Source: Bryobacteraceae bacterium
GTDB lineage: Bacteria > Acidobacteriota > Terriglobia > Bryobacterales > Bryobacteraceae
Length of the DNA stretch: 37,934 bases
Reading direction: 5' to 3'
NCBI GenBank assembly: GCA_030038565.1
Contig: JASHSS010000141.1
Coordinates: 1 to 37,934, forward strand
A program made the translations under genes and the position numbers. Within the stretch, counting starts at the first letter, position 1, and the number at the start of each line of letters is the position of its first letter. Shown in pieces: positions 22,570 to 31,237 of this stretch. The notes below the pieces were generated by a model. The model had not been told where the DNA came from and ran no database searches. It saw nothing but the letters and a program-made list of their open reading frames with translations.

Positions 22570-24645
22570 CTAATGCAGAAACTTGGCGATGGCGGCCAGG
22601 TTCTGTTTGGCGTAATTGGCCTCATCCAGGTCCGGATTGATGGCTACCACCTGCTGGAAATGCACACGCGCCGGACCGAGATCCCCGACATTGCCCGTGT
22701 TAATGCCCCGGTGCATAAAGGAAAGCCCCAAATCATAGTGGGCATAGGGATCGCCGTTGTCGTAAGTGAGGGATTTCTGGCAGGCCAGGATGGCCGAGTC
22801 GAAGTTCTTGGCCTGGTACGCGCAATTGCAGATGCCGAAGTAAGCCAGGCTGCGCAAATCCTTCCAGATATCCTGTTGGGCGGCGCGCTTGCGGCGGCCG
22901 AAGCCGACCAGCGAGCCGAGCACATAGTAATTCAACTGTCCGGCCAGGTGGCTGTCGAAATCGCTCAGCTTCAGGTAGTTGTTGTATTCCGCGGTGGCTT
23001 CGGTAAGTTTGCCGCTGAGCCGCAAACTGTCGCCCAGCCAGAGATGCGGCTCGGCGCTGGTGGGCTTCAACTGGATGGCCTTGCGGGCCGCCTCGATGGA
23101 GTCGGGATACAGAGCCTTCAGGCGGTCGGCCTGCGCCAGCATGGTCAGAGCCACGGCGTGATTGGGCTGGCGGGTGAGTACGGCGTTGATCTGGCGGATG
23201 GCTTCATCCACGCTGCCGGTGTCGAGCAGCATGCCGGCGTAGTCGGCGTGCGCCTCCAGGTAATCCGGATCGATGGCGATGGCTTTCTGGTAATACTGCG
23301 CGGCCTTATCTTCATCGAAGAGCGCGTTGTAAGTGAGGCCCAGGTAGAAGGCGGCCTGGCTGTAAGTGGGGTCGGCCTGGAAGGCCTTTTCAAACAGCGC
23401 CGCGGCTTTCTCGTAGTTTTCCTTGTAACCCTTGTTGTAGAGCTCGATGCCTTTGTCGAGATCGTCGAGGACGGCCTTGCTGCGGTGGCGGGCGATCATG
23501 AAACTGAGGGTCACGGTAGACGGGTCGCCCGGATAGACCATCTCCTGGCGCGGGCCGACCGGTTCCCAGCCCATTTTTACGCCCTTGATGGTATGCTCTC
23601 CCGGAGTCAGCCCAGGCACCCTGAGCTGCTTGCCGTGGTCGAGAACCCCAACGGAGTTGCCATCCACGAAGACTTCCACGCCGTCCTTGTTGGTCTCGAA
23701 GATCAGCGTCCCATACTTGGGCGCGGGCGCCGTGGCAGGAGCGGCCATCGAAGGCACATACGAAATCCGCATATCCGCATCGAAGCTGCCGCGGTCGGAG
23801 GTGGGATTCTGCTCGCCCTTGGTGGCTTCGCGAACCTGCGTGTGGACATACTCCGCCAACTCGTCCGCTGTGACTATGCCGTCATGCGAGGTATCGGCCT
23901 CGCCTTGCATTCCTTTCACCACGTAGTAAGTGAACACCCCGTGGCCGCCGCCGAAGGCCGAGCTTTCGAAGGAGCGCTCGCGGTCGCGGCTGGCGGTGAG
24001 GGAGAACAGCGAGGGCTGCAAACCGGACAGCGCGTGGTTCAGGCTTTCGCTGTCTTCGGGCGAGATGGCGCCGCTATGGCAGGAGTCTGTAAGCAGAATT
24101 TTCGACTTGGCGTGGATCTTACCGCCGATGACTGAACCCAACTCATCCATCGGGTAGCCGGTGCCGGTAATCCGGCTGGCGTCGAAATCGTAAGGGGCCA
24201 GGTAACCTTTTCCCTGGTACATGAAGCCGTGGCCGGCAAAGTAAATCAGCACGCGATCATCGTCCTTGGCCATGGAGGGCAGCCAATCGTCGATCTCGTG
24301 GCGCATGGCGGCCAGGGTGGCCTTCGGGCCGACGAGTTTGTGCACGTTCTCGGCCTTGAAATTGCCGCCTTCGGGGCTGATGAGGATGGTGTAGATGGAC
24401 TGGGCGTCGGCGTCGGGATACTCGAGCTGGTGCTCCTGATCCAGGTTCTGGTAGTGCGAGATTCCGATCACCACGGCGTAGCTGCGGGGGATGGCCTCGG
24501 TGATTCCGGGCGGCGGAGCTTCGATCTTCTCCACCTTCAGATCGCGCTGCTGGTTCTTGGCGGGGGCTTGTGGAGGAGCCTGGCCACGCGCCAGGAGAGC
24601 GGCGAGCAGGGGAAATACGAATCGCAAGCGGATCATGGAAGTCAC
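22570..24645 (-). CDS. Secreted caspase-like (C14) peptidase with EF-hand-like loop, PEGA and TPR domains
   Basis: A 691-residue exported protein. A signal peptide (about 1-22) is followed by a caspase/metacaspase p20-like domain (53-240) with the catalytic His139 in 'YFAGHG' and Cys189 in 'TDSCHSG'. A 12-residue loop at 251-262 (DTSHDGIVTADE) matches the EF-hand calcium pattern with acids at positions 1, 5 and 12. A PEGA domain follows ('LIFETNKDGVEVFVDGN', about 310-385), then about six TPR motifs (400-690). It is the last gene of a three-gene operon, its GTG start overlapping the stop before it (GTGA); ATG 24636 is an alternative start. Metacaspases cut after basic residues and are often calcium-dependent; here the activity would be periplasmic. 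Targets are unknown. Confidence 0.9.
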   Translation of the reverse strand: MTSMIRLRFVFPLLAALLARGQAPPQAPAKNQQRDLKVEKIEAPPPGITEAIPRSYAVVIGISHYQNLDQEHQLEYPDADAQSIYTILISPEGGNFKAENVHKLVGPKATLAAMRHEIDDWLPSMAKDDDRVLIYFAGHGFMYQGKGYLAPYDFDASRITGTGYPMDELGSVIGGKIHAKSKILLTDSCHSGAISPEDSESLNHALSGLQPSLFSLTASRDRERSFESSAFGGGHGVFTYYVVKGMQGEADTSHDGIVTADELAEYVHTQVREATKGEQNPTSDRGSFDADMRISYVPSMAAPATAPAPKYGTLIFETNKDGVEVFVDGNSVGVLDHGKQLRVPGLTPGEHTIKGVKMGWEPVGPRQEMVYPGDPSTVTLSFMIARHRSKAVLDDLDKGIELYNKGYKENYEKAAALFEKAFQADPTYSQAAFYLGLTYNALFDEDKAAQYYQKAIAIDPDYLEAHADYAGMLLDTGSVDEAIRQINAVLTRQPNHAVALTMLAQADRLKALYPDSIEAARKAIQLKPTSAEPHLWLGDSLRLSGKLTEATAEYNNYLKLSDFDSHLAGQLNYYVLGSLVGFGRRKRAAQQDIWKDLRSLAYFGICNCAYQAKNFDSAILACQKSLTYDNGDPYAHYDLGLSFMHRGINTGNVGDLGPARVHFQQVVAINPDLDEANYAKQNLAAIAKFLH

Positions 24646-25310
24646 TTATGGGCCAGGCGGTATTCGTAGACCACCGGCCCGTTGAGAGGTACTGTGGAGG
24701 CGATCACGGAGGTGTTTTCCTGACGCATTACCAGCAGGTCGGGAAGCCGGGAACCGGAAGCCTGCGCCAGCGAATCGGGCAGTGTTTCTCCGCGCGGCAC
24801 CAGCCTGGGACCAGCCGAAGAATCCACGCAATCGCCGCGGGCCTTCAGAATGGTGTCGTCGCAACGCGGATGGAGGACGATGGGCGGGGCTTCGTGCGGC
24901 GGCGGCGCGCCGGTGGTGGCCAAAGGAGTGGGCGAAACCAGCCAATACACGGTTTCATACCCCGGCGGCCCGGCAATTTTGAACAGCGAGGAAGTGGCCG
25001 GCACCTGGTACTCATGCGAGGAGAGGATGCGGTTGTCCTCGCCGGTATCGGCGCGCGGAAACAGTTGTTCGTACTTGCCGGAGGAGCTGCGGTTGGTCAC
25101 GTACAGGTAGCCGTCGAAATTGGTGCGAAAACGGAAGCGCACGCGGTCGCCCGAAGCCAGGATCAGGCCCGGATCGATGAGGCGCCAATCCTTGCCGTCC
25201 AGGCGGTCGAGCAGCAATTCCATGCGGTATGCGCCTTGCGTCAGGGTGTGGGATTGCGGAAACGCGCCGGCGGCCAAGGCGAGCAGGGCGGGCGCCAACA
25301 ATGCTCTCAT
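24642..25310 (-). CDS. Exported DUF4384-like protein
   Basis: A 222-residue protein with a signal peptide ('LLAPALLALAAGAFPQS') and one DUF4384-like beta domain: 'LASGDRVRFRFRTNFDGYLYVTNRSSSGKYEQLFP', then 'NRILSSHEYQVPATSSLFKIAGPPGYETVYWLVS'. DUF4384 domains are often fused to or encoded beside caspases and Ser/Thr kinases; their function is not established. The C-terminal 80 residues are unrecognised and contain three cysteines. It overlaps the caspase gene at its end and the sister gene at its start by 4 bp each, so all three are coupled. Confidence 0.75.
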   Translation of the reverse strand: MRALLAPALLALAAGAFPQSHTLTQGAYRMELLLDRLDGKDWRLIDPGLILASGDRVRFRFRTNFDGYLYVTNRSSSGKYEQLFPRADTGEDNRILSSHEYQVPATSSLFKIAGPPGYETVYWLVSPTPLATTGAPPPHEAPPIVLHPRCDDTILKARGDCVDSSAGPRLVPRGETLPDSLAQASGSRLPDLLVMRQENTSVIASTVPLNGPVVYEYRLAHK

Positions 25311-26251
25311 CGGTGCACCAGGTGCAGATCGGCCACCAGGCGGGAATCCGGGCTTCCCGCCGGATTGACCACGTAGACGGCCGTTTCCTTCTTGTCGCCG
25401 CCGCTGGAGTCGGCCGGGGTGTTGGAATCCACAGGTTCCACGATCAGATCGCGGCTTGAGGCGTTGCGCAGGCGGTTCACGACATTGTCGTCGATCCGCA
25501 CGCTGGCCATCATCACCATGCCTTTGTTGGGGCGGGGGGCGGCCATTTCTCCGGCCGGTTGGGCTTCGGAAGCCGGCTTCGCCGAGTGGCCTTGCAGGGA
25601 GTAGATCAAGTCTTCAAAATCGGGCACCGGCTGGCGCGAAAAGACGATGGTGAGGTTCTCCGTCCCGGCGAGCTCGTCGAAGCTCATCTGGTAGTCGGGC
25701 GTGGGCAGGGTGTAGGTATGCCAGCCATCCACGCGATTGTCGCCCTGGTCGATTTTAGGCGAGGGGAACATCGGCTCCCAGGCGCCACTGGATCCCTGGT
25801 TGACCACATAGAGATAACCCGGAGCATTGGTCTGGACCCGGACCTGGATATGGTCGTGCGCGTGAAACACAAAATTTTGCGGGACTTCCACCATCTTGCC
25901 GTCCACCAGCCGCACGATGGAATACCGCAGGCCCAGGGGCGGACCGCTCTGCTCCGACGCCTTAATAATATGTACGGGAGAACCGCCTGAGGCTCCGGCC
26001 GGCGGCGTGTTGTTCGCGGAAGTGGCGGGAGGGCCTCCCGATGGAGGCGGGGTCACGGCGACAGTCGGGTTGGCCGGCGGGGTGCGCTTGGGCACACTGG
26101 CGGACTTCGCAGGCGTGGATTTGTGCTGTGTCGGCGCAGCCTGGTAGAACAATTCACGTGCGGTCGGCTGCGGACTGCCGTCCTGCGCAAAAACCACCGC
26201 CGCGCCGGCAGCAAATATGAAAATTGTGGGTATACCCCAGGTACGATACAT
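25307..26251 (-). CDS. Exported DUF4384-like protein with Pro-rich linker
   Basis: A 314-residue protein and the first gene of the caspase operon. A signal peptide or N-terminal anchor ('IPTIFIFAAGAAVVFAQ') leads into a long Pro/Thr/Ser/Ala-rich disordered linker (about 28-92), then a DUF4384-like domain ('NFVFHAHDHIQVRVQTNAPGYLYVVNQGSSGAWEPMFP', continuing to 'NLTIVFSRQPVPDFEDLIY'). The final ~90 residues are probably flexible. It shares the 'GYLYV-N-S-S-G-W/Y-E-x-(L/M)-FP' core with the next gene, so the two are diverged paralogs. An extended -10 promoter lies about 40 bp upstream. Confidence 0.78.
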   Translation of the reverse strand: MYRTWGIPTIFIFAAGAAVVFAQDGSPQPTARELFYQAAPTQHKSTPAKSASVPKRTPPANPTVAVTPPPSGGPPATSANNTPPAGASGGSPVHIIKASEQSGPPLGLRYSIVRLVDGKMVEVPQNFVFHAHDHIQVRVQTNAPGYLYVVNQGSSGAWEPMFPSPKIDQGDNRVDGWHTYTLPTPDYQMSFDELAGTENLTIVFSRQPVPDFEDLIYSLQGHSAKPASEAQPAGEMAAPRPNKGMVMMASVRIDDNVVNRLRNASSRDLIVEPVDSNTPADSSGGDKKETAVYVVNPAGSPDSRLVADLHLVHR

Positions 26252-26290
26252 TGTCAGTTTCGGCCCAGTTCAGGCCGCCCCCTCCTGGCT

Positions 26291-26299
26291 AGCATACCA
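26291..26299 (-). promoter_or_regulatory. Extended -10 promoter of the caspase operon
   Basis: On the minus strand TGGTATGCT (26299-26291) is an extended -10 (TGn followed by TATGCT), about 40 nt before the first gene of the operon. No good -35 is visible, as expected for this class. Confidence 0.4.
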
Positions 26300-26329
26300 T
26301 CCGCGTTCGGAGGCGGCGTGGGCGGAAAA

Positions 26330-26365
26330 CGTACGGAAATGCACCGCACCGCGGAAATGCGTACG
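26330..26365. promoter_or_regulatory. Paired direct repeats upstream of the caspase operon promoter
   Basis: CGGAAATGC occurs at 26334-26342 and again at 26352-26360, 18 bp apart, and a CGTACG palindrome flanks the block on each side (26330-26335 and 26360-26365). The block lies 31-74 bp upstream of the -10 element, where an activator would bind. The role is inferred. Confidence 0.3.
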
Positions 26366-26500
26366 GTACTGGAACGGATGGCTGAGAGGCTCCCATGGCT
26401 GCCAGGAGGCGCCGGCTCGGCCGGCAGCCGGGAGCGAGGGGCCACCCGCCAAACCGCATCGGACGGTGATTGCCGGGCGGGGCCCGGGGGCCGTCCCGGT

Positions 26501-27430
26501 CTAACGGGGCGGCTTCATGGCCGAGCAGCAGGGTGTCTCGACCGGCTTCGGCTCCATGAGTTCCGCGCGCGTCAGATTGGGATCGTAGAGGTTGAGCTGC
26601 CATTTCCCGTCGCGCCCGATCTTGGGCTTCTGGTCCTGCAGGCCGGTCTGCCGGTCACTCAACTCCTTATACGCCGCTTGTATGTCCGGCACACCCAGCG
26701 CCAGGTGGTTCATCACGCCGCGGGTTCTGGGCGTGGGGTTGTTGTTGTTGAGCATGTATTCGAGCCAGTCGTTGCCATCGGGCACCCGCATGTCCACCCA
26801 GTCGGTGACGTTATCCGTTCTGCCGCCGTGCCACATTTCGTCGAATCCCAGAACGTCCTTGAAGAAGCGATCCTCGGCGGCCTGGTCTTTGACGATGAAA
26901 CCGGTGTGAATCATGTGCTGGGAGATCCTTGTCTCCGGCATGGATTTGCCGGACTGCCGGCCTTCGAGGGAATCCGCCAGGTACTGAACAAACTCGATCC
27001 GATGGCCCTCGGGATCCTGGACCTTGAGGCTGAGGTTGCCATCCGCGTACCTGGCAACCGCGGCAGGCACGGCCACGCCGTGGGCTGCCAGGTAATCCCG
27101 CATTCGCTTTACGTCGGTGGTCTCGAAGGCGATATGCAGGAGCCGGTCTTCCGCCTCGCTTTTCAGCGTGGGAGAGATCTCGATGTACTGCCGGTCGTTG
27201 ATTTTGAAAAAGGCCAGTTCCAGGCTGCCGTCGGGATTATCGAGATGAAAGGGTTCCGCGAAGCCCAGATCGTGCCCATAGAACTGCCGGGCCGCTTCCA
27301 AAGATTCCACCTTCAGGGCGATGTGCGCGATCCCCGTAATCGGCGGGCGCTGCTGCGCGCGGGCCGGAGATATCCCCGAGGCAGCCAACGCTGCCAGGAT
27401 AAGAGCCCAGGTCGTTCGATGGCTGAACAT
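26501..27430 (-). CDS. Exported protein with two VOC (glyoxalase-like) domains
   Basis: A 309-residue protein with a signal peptide (about 1-25, 'ALILAALAASGISPARA') and two vicinal-oxygen-chelate modules. The first begins 'GIAHIALKVESLEAARQFYGHDLGF' and ends 'QDPEGHRIEFVQY'. The second begins 'MIHTGFIVKDQAAEDRFFKDVLGF' and ends 'YDPNLTRAELMEP'. His/Glu positions at the domain starts and ends would bind a metal. VOC enzymes include dioxygenases, glyoxalases and isomerases; the reaction here is unknown. The C-terminus ends in Cys-Cys ('VETPCCSAM'), which is unusual. The ATG at 27430 has TATACT 7 nt upstream and no Shine-Dalgarno. Confidence 0.85.
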   Translation of the reverse strand: MFSHRTTWALILAALAASGISPARAQQRPPITGIAHIALKVESLEAARQFYGHDLGFAEPFHLDNPDGSLELAFFKINDRQYIEISPTLKSEAEDRLLHIAFETTDVKRMRDYLAAHGVAVPAAVARYADGNLSLKVQDPEGHRIEFVQYLADSLEGRQSGKSMPETRISQHMIHTGFIVKDQAAEDRFFKDVLGFDEMWHGGRTDNVTDWVDMRVPDGNDWLEYMLNNNNPTPRTRGVMNHLALGVPDIQAAYKELSDRQTGLQDQKPKIGRDGKWQLNLYDPNLTRAELMEPKPVETPCCSAMKPPR

Positions 27431-27437
27431 GACCGCC

Positions 27438-27443
27438 AGTATA
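27438..27443 (-). promoter_or_regulatory. -10-like hexamer 7 nt before the VOC gene
   Basis: TATACT on the minus strand ends 7 nt before the ATG at 27430. It fits the leaderless pattern. No consensus -35 is visible. Confidence 0.35.
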
Positions 27444-27492
27444 AATCCAGGCGCCTCGGGCCGGCGCGGTGCGGATCCGCGGCCTGAATTTT

Positions 27493-27534
27493 GGCCTTCC
27501 GGATCTCATATACTGGTAATATCCCCGGAAGGCC
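27493..27534. promoter_or_regulatory. 10-bp inverted repeat around a -10 element upstream of the aminotransferase
   Basis: GGCCTTCCGG (27493-27502) and CCGGAAGGCC (27525-27534) are perfect inverted repeats separated by 22 bp that contain TATACT (27509-27514). The block is about 40 bp upstream of the aminotransferase start. It could be an operator over a promoter, or a hairpin at the 5' end of the mRNA. Confidence 0.4.
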
Positions 27535-27570
27535 GCATCCAGCAGGATCGGTCTATAGAAAGGACGTGCC

Positions 27571-28791
27571 ATGAGTCTGAGCCAGATGGCGAGGTCTATC
27601 TGCGAATCCCCCACCTTGCGGCTGAATGAAACCGCGGCGTTGCTGCGGGACAAGGGCGAACCGGTCATCCACCTGGGAGGCGGCGAGCCGAAGAGCAAAG
27701 CGCCCATCGACGCGATTGTGAGCTGCACCGCGCTGCTCAATACCGGCGACGTGAAATACACGCCCGCCGACGGCATTCCAGCGCTCAAAAAGGCCATCAT
27801 CCGTTACACCGAAGAGCACTATGGGCGGCTGGTGGCGCCCGAGAATGTGATCGCTTCGAGCGGCGCCAAACAGTCCATCATGGTGCTGCTGCACGCCATT
27901 CTCGACCCGCACGAAGAAGTCATCTTTCCGGTTCCTTATTGGGTGAGCTATCCCGAGATGGTCAAACTGGCCGGCGGCGTGCCGGTTCCGGTGGCCGCGC
28001 GCGACGGCGGCTTCCAGCCTACCGTGGAGGAAATGGCCGAGGCCGTTGGGCCGTACACCAAGGCCGTTCTCCTGAACAGCCCCAACAATCCTTCCGGGGT
28101 GGTCTACTCCGACGACTTCATTGCGGGCGTGGTGGAGTTGTGCGAAAAGCGCAGCCTGTACCTGGTGATGGACGACACTTACAACCGCCTGATTTTCGAC
28201 GGACGCGCACCCACCAACGCCTACCGCTTCACCGGGGTCCACAATCTGGACAGCTCCAAGCTGATCGTGATCAACTGCGTCTCGAAGATGTACGCCATGA
28301 CGGGATTCCGGATCGGCTGGGCGGTGGGCAACCCGCAGTTGATTCGCGCCATGACCAATATTCAATCGCAGGAGACCTCCGGCCCGGCGGCGCCGTCGCA
28401 GTGGGCCGCGGTGGGGGCGCTCAACGGGGTGCAGTCTTCCATCGAGAGCCTGCGGCTCACCCTGGAAAACAACCGCAACGTGATGATGACCCGTCTGGAG
28501 GCCTTCCCCGGCGTGAAGACCGTGAAGCCCGGCGGCACTTTCTACTGTTTCCCGGATTTCAGCGCTTATGAAAAGGATTCGCAAAAGCTGTCGCGGCTGC
28601 TGCTCGACAAGGTGCGGGTGGTGACCGTTCCCGGAAAGGAGTTCGGCATGGAGGGCCACCTGCGGTTGAGCTTCTGCGGAGCCCTCAAGGAGATTACCGA
28701 AGGCATCGAGCGCATCAAGTGGGCGCTCGACCCGGAGGCGCCCAACGACCTGTACCTGGGCGACCGCAAACTGGTGAGGGACTGGCGATGA
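27571..28791 (+). CDS. Class I/II pyridoxal-phosphate aminotransferase (aspartate-type)
   Basis: A 406-residue fold-type I PLP enzyme. Visible motifs are 'VIHLGGGEPKSKAP', 'KYTPADGIPALKKAI', 'IASSGAKQSIMVLLHAI', 'PVPYWVSYPEMVKLAGG', 'LLNSPNNPSGVVY' (carboxylate/PLP contacts), 'LYLVMDDTYNRLIF', the PLP Lys239 in 'SKMYAMTGFRIGW', and the C-terminal substrate Arg in 'HLRLSFCGAL'. These features match the AspB-like subgroup Ib aspartate or broad-specificity aminotransferases. AAGGACG precedes the ATG. The stop overlaps the pckA start (ATGA), so oxaloacetate made from aspartate could feed directly into PEP synthesis. Substrate choice is not certain. Confidence 0.92.
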   Translation: MSLSQMARSICESPTLRLNETAALLRDKGEPVIHLGGGEPKSKAPIDAIVSCTALLNTGDVKYTPADGIPALKKAIIRYTEEHYGRLVAPENVIASSGAKQSIMVLLHAILDPHEEVIFPVPYWVSYPEMVKLAGGVPVPVAARDGGFQPTVEEMAEAVGPYTKAVLLNSPNNPSGVVYSDDFIAGVVELCEKRSLYLVMDDTYNRLIFDGRAPTNAYRFTGVHNLDSSKLIVINCVSKMYAMTGFRIGWAVGNPQLIRAMTNIQSQETSGPAAPSQWAAVGALNGVQSSIESLRLTLENNRNVMMTRLEAFPGVKTVKPGGTFYCFPDFSAYEKDSQKLSRLLLDKVRVVTVPGKEFGMEGHLRLSFCGALKEITEGIERIKWALDPEAPNDLYLGDRKLVRDWR

Positions 28792-30443
28792 ACCCCTACC
28801 TGGACCTGCCTTCTCCCGCGCAGCCGGAAGCCGCGCGGCTGGCGAGCATTTACGGGCTTCAGAATCACGGCCTGACCAACCTGCACCAGGTTTACTGGAA
28901 TCTGCCCACGGCGTCGCTGTACGAAGAGGCGGTGTTCCGCGGCGAGGCCCGCATTTCGCACCTCGGCCCGATGGTGGTCTCGACCGGCAAGCACACCGCA
29001 CGCGCCGCCGCGGATAAGTTTATCGTCAGCGAGCAATCCACCCGGAACCACATCTGGTGGGGGGATTATAACCGCCCGTTCAGCCCGGAGAAGTTCAGCG
29101 CGCTGCTCACCCGCATGCAGGGGTTTCTTCAGGGGCGCGACCTGTTCGTGCAGGACTGTTACGCCGGCGCCGACCCGGATTACCGGATGCCCATCCGCGT
29201 GGTCACCGAAAAGGCCTGGCACAGCCTGTTCGCCCGCAACATGTTCATGAAAATCCGCGCCACCGAGGAACTCAAGCACCACGTGCCGGAGTTCACGGTG
29301 ATCTGCGCGCCGTCGTTCCAGGCTTCGCCGGTGATCGACGGCACGCGCACGGAGACGTTCATCATCATCAATTTCGGGCAGCGCCTGGCGCTGATTGGAG
29401 GCTCCAGCTATGGCGGCGAGATCAAGAAAACCATCTTCACCGTACTCAACTTCCTTTTGCCGCTGGAAGGCGTTCTGCCGATGCACTGTTCGGCCAACGT
29501 GGGGGCGGAGGGCGATGTGGCGTTGTTCTTCGGCCTCTCCGGCACCGGGAAGACCACGCTTTCCGCCGATCCATCGCGCAGCCTGATCGGCGACGACGAG
29601 CACGGCTGGAGCGAAAACGGCATCTTCAATTTCGAGGACGGGTGCTACGCCAAGGTCATCCGTTTGTCGCCCGAAGCGGAACCGCAGATTCACGCCTGCA
29701 CGCGCCGCTTCGGCACCATCCTGGAAAACGTGGTGCTCGATCCGCTCTCGCGCCTCCTGGACCTGAACGACGACACGCTCACCGAAAACACCCGCGGCGC
29801 CTATCCGCTGGACTACATCGAAAACTACCTGCCGCCGAAAATGGCGGGGCATCCGGGCAACGTCATCTTCCTTACCTGCGATGCCACGGGCGTCATGCCG
29901 CCCATTGCGCGGCTCACGCCGGACCAGGCCATCTACCACTTCATTTCGGGGTACACCAGCAAGATTGCGGGCACCGAGATCGGCCTGGGCCGCGAGCCGG
30001 AAATCACGTTCAGCACGTGTTTCGGCGGGCCGTTCATGGTGCACCATCCGTATGCCTACGCCGGGATGTTGAAGGCGCGCCTGGTGAAACACGGCTCGGC
30101 CTGCTGGCTGGTGAATACCGGCTGGACCGGCGGTCCGTTCGGCGTGGGCAAGCGCATCAGCATCCACCACACCCGCGCGCTGTTGGACGCCGCCCTGACC
30201 GGAAAGCTGGCGGGCGTGAAATTCTGCCCCGACCCGGTTTTCGGATTCGACGTGCCCACCGAGTGCGCGGGCGTTCCTGCGCGGACGCTGCATCCCGCGG
30301 AAAGCTGGCCCAACCGCGACGAATACGCACGCAAATGCGAGGCACTGGCCGCGCGGTTTATGGACAATTTCAAGTTGATGACCGCCGGCTGTCCGGAGGG
30401 CGTGGAACAGGCGGGGCCGCGCCACGCGTTGCTCGCGCGCTAA
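28788..30443 (+). CDS. pckA: Phosphoenolpyruvate carboxykinase (ATP)
   Basis: This enzyme converts oxaloacetate and ATP to PEP, CO2 and ADP, the first committed step of gluconeogenesis. It is 551 residues, slightly above the usual 530-540. It shows 'QDCYAGADPDYRMPIRVVTEKAWHSLF', the substrate loop 'GSSYGGEIKKTIFTVLNFLLP', the P-loop 'FGLSGTGKTTLSAD' (about 250-262), the metal-binding 'GDDEHGWSENGIFNFEDGCYAK', and the lid segment 'ENTRGAYPLDYI', all ATP-type features. The ATG overlaps the aminotransferase stop codon. The open frame upstream inside the aminotransferase gene is not used. It converges with tpiA 44 bp away. Confidence 0.96.
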   Translation: MNPYLDLPSPAQPEAARLASIYGLQNHGLTNLHQVYWNLPTASLYEEAVFRGEARISHLGPMVVSTGKHTARAAADKFIVSEQSTRNHIWWGDYNRPFSPEKFSALLTRMQGFLQGRDLFVQDCYAGADPDYRMPIRVVTEKAWHSLFARNMFMKIRATEELKHHVPEFTVICAPSFQASPVIDGTRTETFIIINFGQRLALIGGSSYGGEIKKTIFTVLNFLLPLEGVLPMHCSANVGAEGDVALFFGLSGTGKTTLSADPSRSLIGDDEHGWSENGIFNFEDGCYAKVIRLSPEAEPQIHACTRRFGTILENVVLDPLSRLLDLNDDTLTENTRGAYPLDYIENYLPPKMAGHPGNVIFLTCDATGVMPPIARLTPDQAIYHFISGYTSKIAGTEIGLGREPEITFSTCFGGPFMVHHPYAYAGMLKARLVKHGSACWLVNTGWTGGPFGVGKRISIHHTRALLDAALTGKLAGVKFCPDPVFGFDVPTECAGVPARTLHPAESWPNRDEYARKCEALAARFMDNFKLMTAGCPEGVEQAGPRHALLAR

Positions 30444-30487
30444 CCCGCCGTCCCTTCCAGTGCTGTCCCAGGCGCCGAACCGGTGGC

Positions 30488-31237
30488 TCAGAAATTGACG
30501 ATAGACGCGAACGACACCGGATCCAGGCTCGCGCCGCCCACCAGCACGCCGTCGATTTCCGGCTGGCCCATCAGCACGCGGGTGTTGTCCGGCTTGACGC
30601 TGCCGCCGTATAAAATGCGGATGGCTTCGGCGGCTTGGGGGCCGAACTTCTCGCGCGCCTGCGCGCGGATGGCGCGATGCGCGTCGGCGGCAATTTCCGG
30701 CGTGGCGGTCTTCCCGGTGCCGATGGCCCACACGGGTTCGTAGGCGATCGCAATTTTGGCGAACTGCGCTTCGGTAAGCCCGGCGATGCCGTTCTGGAAC
30801 TGGCGGATGAGCACGGCTTCGGTGTGGCCGCTCTCGCGCTCTTCCAGGCGTTCTCCCACGCAGACGATGGGGGTGATCCCGGAATGAAGGGCAGCCTGGG
30901 TGCGCTTGAGCACGGTCTCATCGGTCTCGCCGAAATACTGGCGGCGCTCGCTGTGGCCCACGATGGTGTAAGTGGCCCCGGCGGCCACGATCATGGCCCC
31001 CGAAATCTCGCCCGTGAAAGCGCCTTCCCGCGCCCAGGCGATGTTCTGCGCGCCCACGCGAATCCGGCTGCCCTTCACGGCATCGACGGCCGCCGCGAGA
31101 TTCGTGAAGGGAGGACAGATCACGATCTCGCAATGCTCGGATCTCTCGGTCAACGGCCGGAATTTCTCGAAGAATGCGATGGTATCGGCGGGCGTCTTGT
31201 ACATTTTCCAATTGCCCGCCATGATGGGTGTTCTCAT
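30488..31237 (-). CDS. tpiA: Triosephosphate isomerase
   Basis: This glycolytic and gluconeogenic enzyme interconverts glyceraldehyde-3-phosphate and dihydroxyacetone phosphate. It is 249 residues, the normal length. The catalytic residues sit at the textbook places: Lys11 ('GNWKMYK'), His95 ('VGHSERRQYFGE') and Glu167 ('AYEPVWAIGTGKTA'), with the phosphate loop 'YGGSVKPDN'. The ATG overlaps the deoB stop codon (ATGA), so it is the second gene of a deoB-tpiA operon. The triose phosphate released from pentose or deoxynucleoside breakdown would link the two steps. Confidence 0.97.
   Translation of the reverse strand: MRTPIMAGNWKMYKTPADTIAFFEKFRPLTERSEHCEIVICPPFTNLAAAVDAVKGSRIRVGAQNIAWAREGAFTGEISGAMIVAAGATYTIVGHSERRQYFGETDETVLKRTQAALHSGITPIVCVGERLEERESGHTEAVLIRQFQNGIAGLTEAQFAKIAIAYEPVWAIGTGKTATPEIAADAHRAIRAQAREKFGPQAAEAIRILYGGSVKPDNTRVLMGQPEIDGVLVGGASLDPVSFASIVNF

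Noticed and set aside
28566-30731. 721-codon open frame antisense to pckA
   Set aside because: It is a shadow of PEP carboxykinase codon bias. It has no motif and overlaps the unambiguous gene completely.
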